Shown here: piece after piece, positions 27,752-34,296 of the stretch
Layout of the letters: every line of letters starts with the position of its first letter
Position numbering within the stretch: position 1 is the first letter of the stretch
DNA from: Pseudomonas mandelii
Lineage (GTDB): Bacteria; Pseudomonadota; Gammaproteobacteria; Pseudomonadales; Pseudomonadaceae
Direction: 5' to 3'
Length of the DNA stretch: 64,000 nucleotides
Assembly: GCF_900106065.1 (NCBI RefSeq)
Contig: NZ_LT629796.1
Coordinates: 4,743,501-4,807,500 of the forward strand
Position numbers and translations under genes: made by a program
The notes under the pieces: generated by a model
What the model was told of the DNA's origin: nothing
What the model saw: the letters and a program-made list of their open reading frames with translations, nothing else
The model's database searches: none

Positions 27752-27769
27752 AAGGGGCCGAGACCCCTT
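27752..27769 (-). terminator. Hairpin at the end of the early operon
   Basis: AAGGGG stem with six-base loop and CCCCTT, directly after the prtN-like stop on the reverse strand. It lacks a long T-run on that strand, so termination strength is uncertain. Confidence 0.45.
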
Positions 27770-27772
27770 AAT

Positions 27773-28042
27773 TTATGCCGCGCGTCCCATGAGTTGGTTT
27801 TGCTCTTTGGCAGCTTTTGCCCTCTGCCGGTCGATATAGTCGGCCAGATCTTTGAGATGAATACCGAGTGCGGCTTTCTGGCTGTCAGCCCCCAGTCGAA
27901 CAACAGGGATGTCGATTTCTCCGTCCAAACGTTTACGCTTAAACTTTTCAACGGTTAGGTGCATGTAGTCCTCGCAAACTCGATTGAGGGGAATGACGGC
28001 TTGGCCTTCGTATTGGGCCATCAACAGAAACAGTGTATTCAT
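27773..28042 (-). CDS. prtN: PrtN-family pyocin activator homologue
   Basis: An 89-aa protein matching the pyocin activator PrtN family over its whole length: NTLFLLMAQYEGQAVIPLNR, VCEDYMHLTVEKFKRKRLDG, IDIPVVRL, SQKAALGIHLKDLADYIDRQR. In P. aeruginosa, PrtN turns on R/F/S pyocin genes through upstream P boxes and is itself repressed by PrtR. Here it is the last gene of the leftward early operon, coupled by ATGA to the preceding gene. It is the best candidate for the late-gene activator of this prophage. Confidence 0.88.
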   Translation of the reverse strand: MNTLFLLMAQYEGQAVIPLNRVCEDYMHLTVEKFKRKRLDGEIDIPVVRLGADSQKAALGIHLKDLADYIDRQRAKAAKEQNQLMGRAA

Positions 28043-28368
28043 GCCGCGACTCCCAGTATGCCTATGCCCTGATCAGTGCTCGATTTGCTCCTGCCTCTTA
28101 TCGGCCAGGGTGAAGCGACTGCGCCCACAACCTGCGAATACCCCGCCACAGGCTGCGCGGGCGGGCGATTCGGCGCGATTCGCGTGGCAGCAAAAGTGGC
28201 TGCCTCGCGCAGCTTTTCGTGGGGTATACGTGACTCGGCAGTGGCGCTGAAAAGAGCAATAATGCCTGCTGCTGCGCAGCAGAGACTGTTTGTTTCAGTC
28301 TTGTCGACTCCAGTGGTGATGCGGAGCAAAGCGGTGGATGTTTGGGTGATGTTATGGTCCATTTTCAT
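28039..28368 (-). CDS. Hypothetical early phage protein (109 aa)
   Basis: Unrecognised protein with Ala-rich central segment (CCAAAGIIALFSATAES) and a basic, Pro-rich tail. It is coupled to both neighbours: its start overlaps the stop of a 31-aa gene and its stop overlaps the prtN-like start, both as ATGA. This tight packing is the main reason for accepting it. A start two codons in (Met3) is equally possible. Confidence 0.6.
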   Translation of the reverse strand: MKMDHNITQTSTALLRITTGVDKTETNSLCCAAAGIIALFSATAESRIPHEKLREAATFAATRIAPNRPPAQPVAGYSQVVGAVASPWPIRGRSKSSTDQGIGILGVAA

Positions 28369-28460
28369 GCCGCTTTGCTCCGGTGTTCGATAGCGAGTTG
28401 GTCCATCAGGCGCTGCTGAGGCGTGAGCCGTGCTTCGGTGGTGGCGAGAATCGGGCTCAT
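28365..28460 (-). CDS. Very small early phage protein (31 aa)
   Basis: A 31-codon frame starting MSPILATTEARLTPQQRLMD and ending HRSKAA. It joins the genes on each side by ATGA overlaps, so removing it would leave the only real break in an otherwise continuous coupled chain. It is probably a helical peptide of unknown function. Confidence 0.5.
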   Translation of the reverse strand: MSPILATTEARLTPQQRLMDQLAIEHRSKAA

Positions 28461-28678
28461 GCAGCCTCCTTGACCAGGTCCGCGAGTAGCAGCGCGTAAT
28501 GGGTGTCCTTGTGAAGTTTGCGCAGGGCGTCGTTGCCTATCATTGCGGCCAGTTGCCGGTCGAACTCCTTGCGAAAGCGAGTTAGCTCAAGCAACTCATT
28601 AGTCGCCTTGGTGCATTTTCCTTGCAGCTCACCGGCTGCCTGGGGAGTCAGGCGTAACGTTGGAATAGGACGATTCAT
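28457..28678 (-). CDS. Hypothetical early phage protein (73 aa)
   Basis: Short, mostly helical protein (LTPQAAGELQGKCTKATNEL, then RFRKEFDRQLAAMIGNDALRK). No family recognised. It is coupled by ATGA overlaps to the 139-aa gene upstream and to the 31-aa gene downstream. The coding frame and Shine-Dalgarno-like GCAGGAGG region ahead of ATG 28678 support it. Confidence 0.65.
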   Translation of the reverse strand: MNRPIPTLRLTPQAAGELQGKCTKATNELLELTRFRKEFDRQLAAMIGNDALRKLHKDTHYALLLADLVKEAA

Positions 28679-29094
28679 GCTGCAGCCTCCTGAGCTTCTG
28701 GTTCCAGAAGGGCCGCAATGGCAAGTGCTTGATCACGGAGGGCGAGTGAATCGCGTTCGAGTTTTTTGCCGGTGCGAAAGGCGCTGAATGTATCGGCGGC
28801 GATTCTGAGCTTTTCAGCGATCGCCAGTAGGATTTGACGCTCCTGCTCGCCCAAATTTGAGGCTGCCAGTGCGCGCTCGTAGTAGCCGTACAGCTGCAAG
28901 CGTTCAGTACGGACTTGGAGTAGTGAGTGCTCCAGGCTACCAATGGCCTCCGAGTTGTCGGATTGTTGGATGGCTTTGCCTTCGTCGATGCCCTCAATGC
29001 GCCCATCTGTCAAGCCACCTCGGTAGCCGGTCCAGTAGAGAAGGGCGGCGCCGATGATGAGGCCGATGAGTGCGCAGATTTGAATTGCGGTCAT
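28675..29094 (-). CDS. Membrane-anchored coiled-coil protein of the early operon
   Basis: A 139-aa protein with one N-terminal membrane segment (ICALIGLIIGAALLYWTGY) followed by a long helical, probably coiled-coil region exposed to the cytoplasm (SLEHSLLQVRTERLQLYGYY and onward). The topology is that of small phage inner-membrane proteins, but no family is recognised. Its stop overlaps the next start. A membrane role in exclusion or lysis timing would be speculation. Confidence 0.65.
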   Translation of the reverse strand: MTAIQICALIGLIIGAALLYWTGYRGGLTDGRIEGIDEGKAIQQSDNSEAIGSLEHSLLQVRTERLQLYGYYERALAASNLGEQERQILLAIAEKLRIAADTFSAFRTGKKLERDSLALRDQALAIAALLEPEAQEAAA

Positions 29095-29160
29095 GTGGTG
29101 TGCTCCTGGTGATTTTGCTTGGCTGGTGGTGGCAGCCGCTTGTTGGTTGTTTTTTCGTTG

Positions 29161-29481
29161 TCAGGTGTCCGATTTATCGTTTGACGGTCGAGGCATGTCT
29201 TCATCTGCCTTGTAGGCACGGATGTCGATCAACGCGGCAACGTGCTTGATATGGGCATACCGCAATGCCTTCACGCTTTCGTCGATAGTGGTCACCGGCA
29301 GTTGAATCCGCCCGCTGTTGATCGCTTCCGTGAACGTTTTTTCATTGAGGTTCTTGAAGTAGTGCAGACGCAGCTTTTCCAGTGGGATGAGCACGTCGCC
29401 GAAGAGGCGGTGCAGCATCTCAACGGTGGAGTTGTCCGGCGCTGGCAGTAGTCGTAGCGGTGTTTGGATGGCGTCATTCAT
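29161..29481 (-). CDS. Second, divergent PrtN-family protein
   Basis: Shares the PrtN pattern: LIPLEKLRLHYFKNLNEKTF, SGRIQLPVTTID, SVKALRYAHIKHVAALIDIR. It corresponds piece by piece to the gene at 27773 but is otherwise diverged and longer at both ends. ATG 29481 (106 aa) is chosen because AAGGAGG lies upstream and it overlaps the end of the 59-aa gene. Two PrtN-type proteins in one operon could form hetero-oligomers or act at different promoters; that is inference. Confidence 0.7.
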   Translation of the reverse strand: MNDAIQTPLRLLPAPDNSTVEMLHRLFGDVLIPLEKLRLHYFKNLNEKTFTEAINSGRIQLPVTTIDESVKALRYAHIKHVAALIDIRAYKADEDMPRPSNDKSDT

Positions 29482-29653
29482 GCGGCTGCTCTGCCTCCTT
29501 GCGTTTAAGTCGTGATGGGTGATTCCAGGCATTTAGGCAGTGACGTTTGGTCAATTCCCGCAGATGGTCAGGCACTTCAAGGAGTGCGGCATTACGCTCC
29601 TCGCGTGTGCGCATGGTGACGATCTGGCGGGCGTACTCCCTAGGCCACGTCAC
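29474..29653 (-). CDS. Small basic early phage protein (59 aa)
   Basis: A 59-residue frame starting from GTG 29653 (MTWPREYARQIVTMRTREER) with an Arg/Lys-rich tail. It overlaps the end of the KilAC-like gene and the beginning of the PrtN-like gene, each by a few bases. The MTWP-REYA opening and charged helix are typical of short conserved Pseudomonas phage proteins. The non-ATG start and small size are why confidence is moderate. Confidence 0.6.
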   Translation of the reverse strand: MTWPREYARQIVTMRTREERNAALLEVPDHLRELTKRHCLNAWNHPSRLKRKEAEQPHE

Positions 29654-29924
29654 GGCTATATACCGGAATTTCTGATAGCTCCAGCCGCAGCTGTTCGGCC
29701 AACCAACGAATTCCCGGTTGTTTAACGCGTGTTGACTGGCTGTACTGCATGCCGAGTTGGTGGTGGAACCAGTTGCTGTCTTTGACCCGTAGGTACTCGC
29801 GGTCGCGGTTTGGGTAAACGGGCAGGTTCCGCTCGTTGAGCAGGCTCTTTTCCCGCATGAGACTGATCAGCTTGGGGCGAGTTAGCCCCAATTGTGTGGC
29901 GGCTTGGGCAAGAGTGCGTTCCAT
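29640..29924 (-). CDS. KilAC-domain antirepressor-like DNA-binding protein
   Basis: A 94-aa protein that is essentially a KilA C-terminal (Ant-type) domain: LAQAATQLGLTRPKLISLMR, EYLRVKDSNWF, STRVKQPGIRWLAEQLRL. Such domains occur at the end of phage antirepressors and bind DNA. Here the N-terminal Rha/BRO part is missing, so it is a standalone domain. Met 29924 is preferred because the GAGGGGGG just upstream is a strong ribosome-binding site. Confidence 0.72.
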   Translation of the reverse strand: MERTLAQAATQLGLTRPKLISLMREKSLLNERNLPVYPNRDREYLRVKDSNWFHHQLGMQYSQSTRVKQPGIRWLAEQLRLELSEIPVYSRDVA

Positions 29925-29934
29925 ACCACCCCCC

Positions 29935-30525
29935 TCAAGCGGCATGCGCGGCGGGTGTCGCTGCCACAGCCAGGTGGTTGATGGACTCGGTCACTTTCTC
30001 GAAGATCTCGATATCGCTGCCGTACAGGGTGAAGCATTTGGTGCGCGGGTTTTTTTTACCGATGCTCATGATGGTGGTGACACCAGAGCGGGTTTTAGTG
30101 CGATGCAACGCGACATGGAGGGGCAGCTCAAAACCCATTTCGAGGCTTACCACGCCACCGGTGCGCACTAGCTCGAACACTTCTTGCTTATGCTCGATAT
30201 CGAAGCGGGCGTACTGGCGGCTGGCGTGCGGGACGTTCAGCAGGTCGGCTGCATTACTGACATCAATAGTTCCGTTGACGATCTCCTCAATGAAGTCTGC
30301 CAGCTTGAGGTGCATCTTTTTTTCATTCGGCAAGGTCAGCGTGTGCCGCTCGCTGCCCGGCTCAACGACGAAGAGAGTGTCCGAAACGTTGCGCTCCACC
30401 TTGAGACGAAACGCTAGGGCTTCGCGTTTGGGGGCTGACCTGAGTACGTGATTGAAGGTGCCGCTTAGGTTGACCTGAGCGTTGAGCAATTGAAGGGCGC
30501 GATTGTCAAATTTGAACTTGCTCAT
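29935..30525 (-). CDS. Hypothetical early phage protein (196 aa)
   Basis: Unrecognised 196-aa protein beginning SKFKFDNRALQLLNAQVNLS, with a helical middle (KMHLKLADFIEEIVNGTIDV) and no membrane segment. It is the largest product of the early operon and is coupled by ATGA to the 58-aa gene ahead of it. The downstream gene order (KilAC-like, PrtN-like) suggests an early regulatory or host-takeover role. Confidence 0.75.
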   Translation of the reverse strand: MSKFKFDNRALQLLNAQVNLSGTFNHVLRSAPKREALAFRLKVERNVSDTLFVVEPGSERHTLTLPNEKKMHLKLADFIEEIVNGTIDVSNAADLLNVPHASRQYARFDIEHKQEVFELVRTGGVVSLEMGFELPLHVALHRTKTRSGVTTIMSIGKKNPRTKCFTLYGSDIEIFEKVTESINHLAVAATPAAHAA

Positions 30526-30698
30526 GCTGCAAACCCTCCGCCGTTCGGGTCGAACAGCATGGGCGCGGTGCGGGATTTCTGTTTGGGTTTTGAAGGGATG
30601 AATGCGCAGCCGGATTCGCGAGCTAAACGGCGAATCTCGAAGATGCGGGTGGGATCAGCAGCGGCCGGGTGGACGTGCAGAGTGGCTGTGGTGTGCAT
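30522..30698 (-). CDS. Small first protein of the early operon (58 aa)
   Basis: A 58-aa frame, starting MHTTATLHVHPAAADPTRIF and ending NGGGFAA. It has a GAGG ribosome-binding site eight bases before ATG 30698 and an ATGA overlap with the next gene. It is the promoter-proximal gene of the leftward operon, just downstream of the palindromic operators at 30737-30772. No family recognised. Confidence 0.65.
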   Translation of the reverse strand: MHTTATLHVHPAAADPTRIFEIRRLARESGCAFIPSKPKQKSRTAPMLFDPNGGGFAA

Positions 30699-30736
30699 GG
30701 TGTTGCCTCGCTCTGTGGTGGAAGAGTGAGTAAAAT

Positions 30737-30753
30737 ATCAACCACTGGTTGAT
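30737..30753. promoter_or_regulatory. Repressor operator candidate at the early promoter
   Basis: ATCAACCACTGGTTGAT, a perfect palindrome with 8-bp arms. The same half-site and spacing occur between the CI and Cro genes (32936-32952). A second GTTGAT half-site follows at 30767-30772. It sits upstream of both the leftward early operon and the forward HEPN gene. Confidence 0.72.
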
Positions 30754-30850
30754 TAATGTCAATTCGGTTGATGAATATTTTTCTGAGTGGCACTGCGCTA
30801 TCATCGAAAAATCAAATCGTCCAAACATTTCAGGGTAGTGGGGTGGGTAG

Positions 30851-32143
30851 ATGGAAGTAATAGACGACGAACTCGATGATAAATTTTGGCTAATTCCTAC
30901 AGATCAGCTTTTAGCGGTTTCCGAAGATTTGGAGAAAAGATGTAATACGGCGGGCATCACCTTTAACGTAGAAGCTGATGAGGATGGTGACGGTGAGTAT
31001 ACTTTTGGCTTTAAGTCAGGGCGTGGTGTTAGGAAAGTAATGTTCTGGGATCAAAATGACTTGCTCAGATTGGCTGCACATGACTTCGAAAAGTATATTT
31101 TCATAAGCGGGATGCAAGCAATCTGCAATTATGAAGATGGTATTATCGAGGTGTTGATAGAGCCTGCGGGACAAAATCCAATAGGTGATGTCTTTAAAAA
31201 AATCTTCGGCTGTTCAATTAGGGATGCGAGAAGAACGAAGCCTGTTTTGAAAGTTTTTCAGAGTGAGAAAGATGGGCCAAGAGTTGTAATTGGTCATCCT
31301 TCGGATCTCTGCAAAATTCTTACGGGACACGGTACTGTCTCAACATTATCTCTGAAAATATCTAATATAAAAATCGCCCATCACGATGAAACTCTGGAGC
31401 GACTGAATAATATTGCCGGTGCATTGTTGTTTCAGTTAGATCTGGAGAGTGGGGTTCCTTTGGTTTTGAAGCGTCAGAGGGAGCCAAGGGAGTATAGAAG
31501 ACTAGCCAAAGTCGAAAAACTGCCTGATTTGAAATTTCCAACGTCTGAGTTCGAATCAGCACCGTTGTCCCTTTACTGGTATGGTCGGAGCGCTGTAGGT
31601 ATGCCGCTCCTGCAGTTTTTAGCGTTTTACCAAGTCATCGAGTTTTACTATCCTCGTTATGCTGAGTACGAAGCGCATAGAAAGCTAAAGGCTGTATTGA
31701 AACACCCAACGTTCCGTGGTGATCGTGATTCAGATGTTGCGAAGCTTCTGAACGTTATTTCCGTAAGTAGAAGTGGGGCTTTTGGGGACGAGAGATCACA
31801 GTTGCGAGCAACGTTAGATGAATGTCTCCATAATGACGAGCTTAGAAGGTTTTTGTTGGAAAATCCCGAAAGAGAGCAGTTCTATTCAAATAAAGCCAAA
31901 AGCGCTTATCACAAAGTATCTCTTGCTGGAGATGAAGCGGAGCTTCGGGCGGATGTTGCGCGTCGTATATATGACATTAGGTGCAAAATCGTTCATACGA
32001 AGTCAGATACTAGGGACGTGGAGGTTGAGTTACTTCTTCCATACTCTAAAGAGGCCGATCAACTAAAGCATGAGATTGAGTTGGTTCAATTTGTGGCGCA
32101 GCAAGTTTTAATTGCGGGTAGCATGCCGATAGGGAAATATTAG
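30851..32143 (+). CDS. HEPN-domain protein, candidate anti-phage RNase
   Basis: A 430-aa protein without a clear family over its first 250 residues. The C-terminal part is helical and carries IYDIRCKIVHTKSD, whose R-x4-H (Arg 377, His 382) is the catalytic signature of HEPN ribonucleases and closely matches the Apea-type HEPN pattern LYDxRxxxxH. Codon use and base composition are visibly AT-richer than the neighbouring phage genes, a sign of separate acquisition. It lies alone on the forward strand between the early operon and the CI gene, a typical place for immunity cargo. RNase activity is inferred from the motif. Confidence 0.7.
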   Translation: MEVIDDELDDKFWLIPTDQLLAVSEDLEKRCNTAGITFNVEADEDGDGEYTFGFKSGRGVRKVMFWDQNDLLRLAAHDFEKYIFISGMQAICNYEDGIIEVLIEPAGQNPIGDVFKKIFGCSIRDARRTKPVLKVFQSEKDGPRVVIGHPSDLCKILTGHGTVSTLSLKISNIKIAHHDETLERLNNIAGALLFQLDLESGVPLVLKRQREPREYRRLAKVEKLPDLKFPTSEFESAPLSLYWYGRSAVGMPLLQFLAFYQVIEFYYPRYAEYEAHRKLKAVLKHPTFRGDRDSDVAKLLNVISVSRSGAFGDERSQLRATLDECLHNDELRRFLLENPEREQFYSNKAKSAYHKVSLAGDEAELRADVARRIYDIRCKIVHTKSDTRDVEVELLLPYSKEADQLKHEIELVQFVAQQVLIAGSMPIGKY

Positions 32144-32155
32144 TTGGCGGGGATT

Positions 32156-32887
32156 TTATTCTGGTATAAATGATCCTACTACTTTTCCGCAAATATGTGT
32201 TTCTTCCGTGATATCAATGATTGGATATTGCGGGTTAATCGGTCTGAGAAACTGACGCCCAGCATCTTCTACTAAAATCTTAAAGGTAGCTTCATTCGTG
32301 CGTGGAACTCTGGCAATTACGCGGTCGCCCGTTTTAGTTTCTGCTTCGGGATCAACAAATAAGATGCAGCCAGCCGGATAGCTACGACCAGGCCCAGGAT
32401 TCGTCATCGAATCGCCAAGAACCTTCAGCGCATATCCGTGGTTGCTAATTGGAACTGGACATGAAAGCCAAGCGTCGGCTTCGTAAGACTCAAAATTTGA
32501 TATGGCCTCGCTCCAGGCTCCCGCCTGAACCCACGAAATCAATGGAACCTTGCCAAAGCGCTGGTTAATTTCACTAACGTTACTCTCGCCACTGACTACC
32601 AACTGACGCACATTGCTTTCACCGGACTGTTCCTTCGGCAATACGCCGTATTCTAGCCACTCTCGGCGTACTTTCAGCCAAGAGCAAAGGGCAACCATGC
32701 TGTCTGCTTCGGCTATGGCTTCCCCGTTTAGCCATTTGCTGACGGCCTGAGTCGTCTTGTTGACCCCCAAACTTTTCAACATGCGATGGATGTCCACGCC
32801 ACGTCCCCGCCTGCGGATGCCGGCATCGTCGAGTGCTTCGTGTAAGCGCGAACTAAAAGCGGCGCGGAGTGCATTTTTATCAACCAT
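32156..32887 (-). CDS. CI/PrtR-type LexA-like phage repressor
   Basis: Maintains lysogeny. Residues 1-75 form a helix-turn-helix domain (VNKTTQAVSKWLNGEA). Residues 113-243 are a peptidase S24 domain with cleavage site Ala122-Gly123 (SWVQAGAWSE), catalytic Ser160 (LGDSMTNP) and Lys203 (ATFKILVED). RecA filaments would trigger self-cleavage and prophage induction. Met 32887 gives the standard 243 aa; longer forms would read through the operator region. It is divergent from cro, and its operators appear again at the early operon holding two prtN-like genes. Confidence 0.92.
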   Translation of the reverse strand: MVDKNALRAAFSSRLHEALDDAGIRRRGRGVDIHRMLKSLGVNKTTQAVSKWLNGEAIAEADSMVALCSWLKVRREWLEYGVLPKEQSGESNVRQLVVSGESNVSEINQRFGKVPLISWVQAGAWSEAISNFESYEADAWLSCPVPISNHGYALKVLGDSMTNPGPGRSYPAGCILFVDPEAETKTGDRVIARVPRTNEATFKILVEDAGRQFLRPINPQYPIIDITEETHICGKVVGSFIPE

Positions 32888-32911
32888 GGGTTGAGAGTGC
32901 CACGGAGCTTG

Positions 32912-32952
32912 CACAATAGTCAGTTGATCTTTAATATCAACCTCGAGTTGAT
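32912..32952. promoter_or_regulatory. CI/Cro operator region
   Basis: Contains ATCAACCTCGAGTTGAT (32936-32952), a GTTGAT half-site at 32923-32928 with a weaker partner at 32914-32916, and the inverted arrangement GTTGATCTTTAATATCAAC (32923-32941). It lies between the divergent repressor and cro starts and shares its half-sites with 30737-30753. Confidence 0.75.
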
Positions 32953-32966
32953 AAGTGGAGGTTGCC

Positions 32967-33227
32967 ATGTTGAACCCCGAAGATTTTCCTAATGCCATTG
33001 CGTTCGCCTTTGAGGCCGTAGGCGGAATTGGAGCAGCTGCCAAGGTTTGCGAAAGAAGCTATCAGGCGCTGAATAAGTGGCGCTTGGCGGCATGTCTGCC
33101 ACGAACCGATTACACCGGTGAAACCAAATACGCTGTGCTCTTGGCATCAGCAGCAAAGCAGAAGGGCAATGGCTTCGACTCAGCTTGGTTGCTGAGCTCA
33201 TCTTCACCGCAGAAAGCTGCTGCTTAG
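32967..33227 (+). CDS. Cro-like phage regulator
   Basis: An 86-aa protein divergent from the repressor. LNPEDFPNAIAFAFEAVGGIGAAAKVCERSYQALNKW gives a helix-turn-helix of the Cro/YdaS kind. ATG 32967 has GGAGG six bases upstream, so the in-frame GTG four codons earlier is rejected. It would bind the GTTGAT-type operators and steer the switch toward lytic growth. The Ser-rich C-terminus (WLLSSSSPQKAAA) is probably disordered. Confidence 0.85.
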   Translation: MLNPEDFPNAIAFAFEAVGGIGAAAKVCERSYQALNKWRLAACLPRTDYTGETKYAVLLASAAKQKGNGFDSAWLLSSSSPQKAAA

Positions 33228-33557
33228 GCAGAAAAAAGGCGACCCAAGGGTCGCCAGTTCCTCCCGACACACACCACCACAGTGCTGTCGGGTCGCGATA
33301 AAGAACGACGGGCACACCACATGCAAACCGTCGATTTTTACCGCGCTTTCCAAGGCACGGATGCCTTGGTGTTGCTGCCTTTTCCACCACAGATTGGGCA
33401 GCTGTTGCGCCAGAGGTGAACGACGGATCGTTCGCTTCGGCACGGTGCCGGTGTCGATCCTGAAGATCTAGCCGGCGTTTGGGCCCTTTCAAGCCACGCG
33501 GCAAATGTATCACCACTGCATGTCGCGTGGCTCTGGCAACTTACAAGGATTAATGCC
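33228..33557. other. Non-coding leader between cro and cII
   Basis: Holds two hairpins: GGCGACCC/GGGTCGCC (33238-33255, two-base loop), which has a T-run only on the reverse strand, and CCCGACA/TGTCGGG (33264-33292). A 32-codon forward frame at 33321-33419 lacks a ribosome-binding site and is not called. The region could host an antisense RNA or a terminator for reverse transcription. Confidence 0.5.
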
Positions 33558-34076
33558 ATGAGCCGAATCGCTCTGAGTTGTGTAGAACGTGCGCAGCGGG
33601 AAATCCTGCCGCTCGATCTAGCGCTTTACCATGCTGCTCGGGACTACCCCGGCGGCGCCGCTGCAATTGCCGCCACCACCGGCAGAAACGCCACAACGTT
33701 GCAGCACAAGCTATCTCCCACGCATCCAAGCCACTCCGTGAACATTCAGGAATTCGGCGAGATCCTGGAGCTGACTAAGGACCGTCGCATTCTGGATGCG
33801 GTGCATGCGTTGGTGGGGGATACGACTTGGCAGGAATTGGCAGAGGCGTATACCAGCGATATGCCCGAAACCTTGACCACCGGTATAGCCGAGTATTTTC
33901 GGCAGGTAGCAGACTTGGCTGATACCTGGGCCAAGAGCATCGGCGACGGCGTGGTGACGGACCACGAACTCGCCGCGATTCGCCTGCAGGTGTTTCGCGG
34001 CATTCAAGGGCTGCTGGGGATGTTCAATCGCGCCACCTACGTGAATCAAACAACGCGGGGTGCCGACCATGGCTGA
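33558..34076 (+). CDS. Phage regulatory CII-family protein
   Basis: A 172-aa member of the phage CII/CP76 regulator family, with the DNA-binding segment LALYHAARDYPGGAAAIAATTGRNATTLQHKL near the N-terminus and a helical second half (FRQVADLADTWAKSIGDGVV, then HELAAIRLQVFRGIQGLLGM). It begins the rightward operon with the zinc-finger and primase genes and overlaps the former by a few bases. Its role is probably establishment of lysogeny or control of replication genes. Confidence 0.88.
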   Translation: MSRIALSCVERAQREILPLDLALYHAARDYPGGAAAIAATTGRNATTLQHKLSPTHPSHSVNIQEFGEILELTKDRRILDAVHALVGDTTWQELAEAYTSDMPETLTTGIAEYFRQVADLADTWAKSIGDGVVTDHELAAIRLQVFRGIQGLLGMFNRATYVNQTTRGADHG

Positions 34077-34296
34077 CATCGCTGATTTTGCGAATGACCT
34101 GGTGCAGGAGCGGCTTGATCAAGCGCTGGCTGCACGCAACGCCGCAAAACCTGCCTTGGTGGCGCATTCGTTTCTGTTCTGTGAAGGTTGCGATGAGCCT
34201 ATTCCGGAGCTGCGTCGATTGGCCCTGCCGGGCTGTACCCGATGCGTGAGATGCCAGTCCATCGACGAATGGCGGGAGTCCCGGCATGCTCAATGA
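34069..34296 (+). CDS. TraR/DksA-like zinc finger protein
   Basis: A 75-aa protein with an N-terminal helix (DLVQERLDQALAARNA) and a zinc finger CEGC...CTRC (C-x2-C-x17-C-x2-C), as in short TraR/DksA proteins that enter the secondary channel of RNA polymerase. The expected acidic residues near the helix tip are partly present. It overlaps cII upstream and the primase start downstream, so all three are translated from one message. Confidence 0.82.
   Translation: MADIADFANDLVQERLDQALAARNAAKPALVAHSFLFCEGCDEPIPELRRLALPGCTRCVRCQSIDEWRESRHAQ

Noticed and set aside
27686..27958. Forward open frame of 90 codons opposite the prtN-like gene
   Set aside because: Opposite a clear PrtN-family gene and lacking any start signal.
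33321..33419. Possible 32-aa forward gene between cro and cII
   Set aside because: ATG present but no ribosome-binding site and no conserved pattern; too weak to list as a gene.
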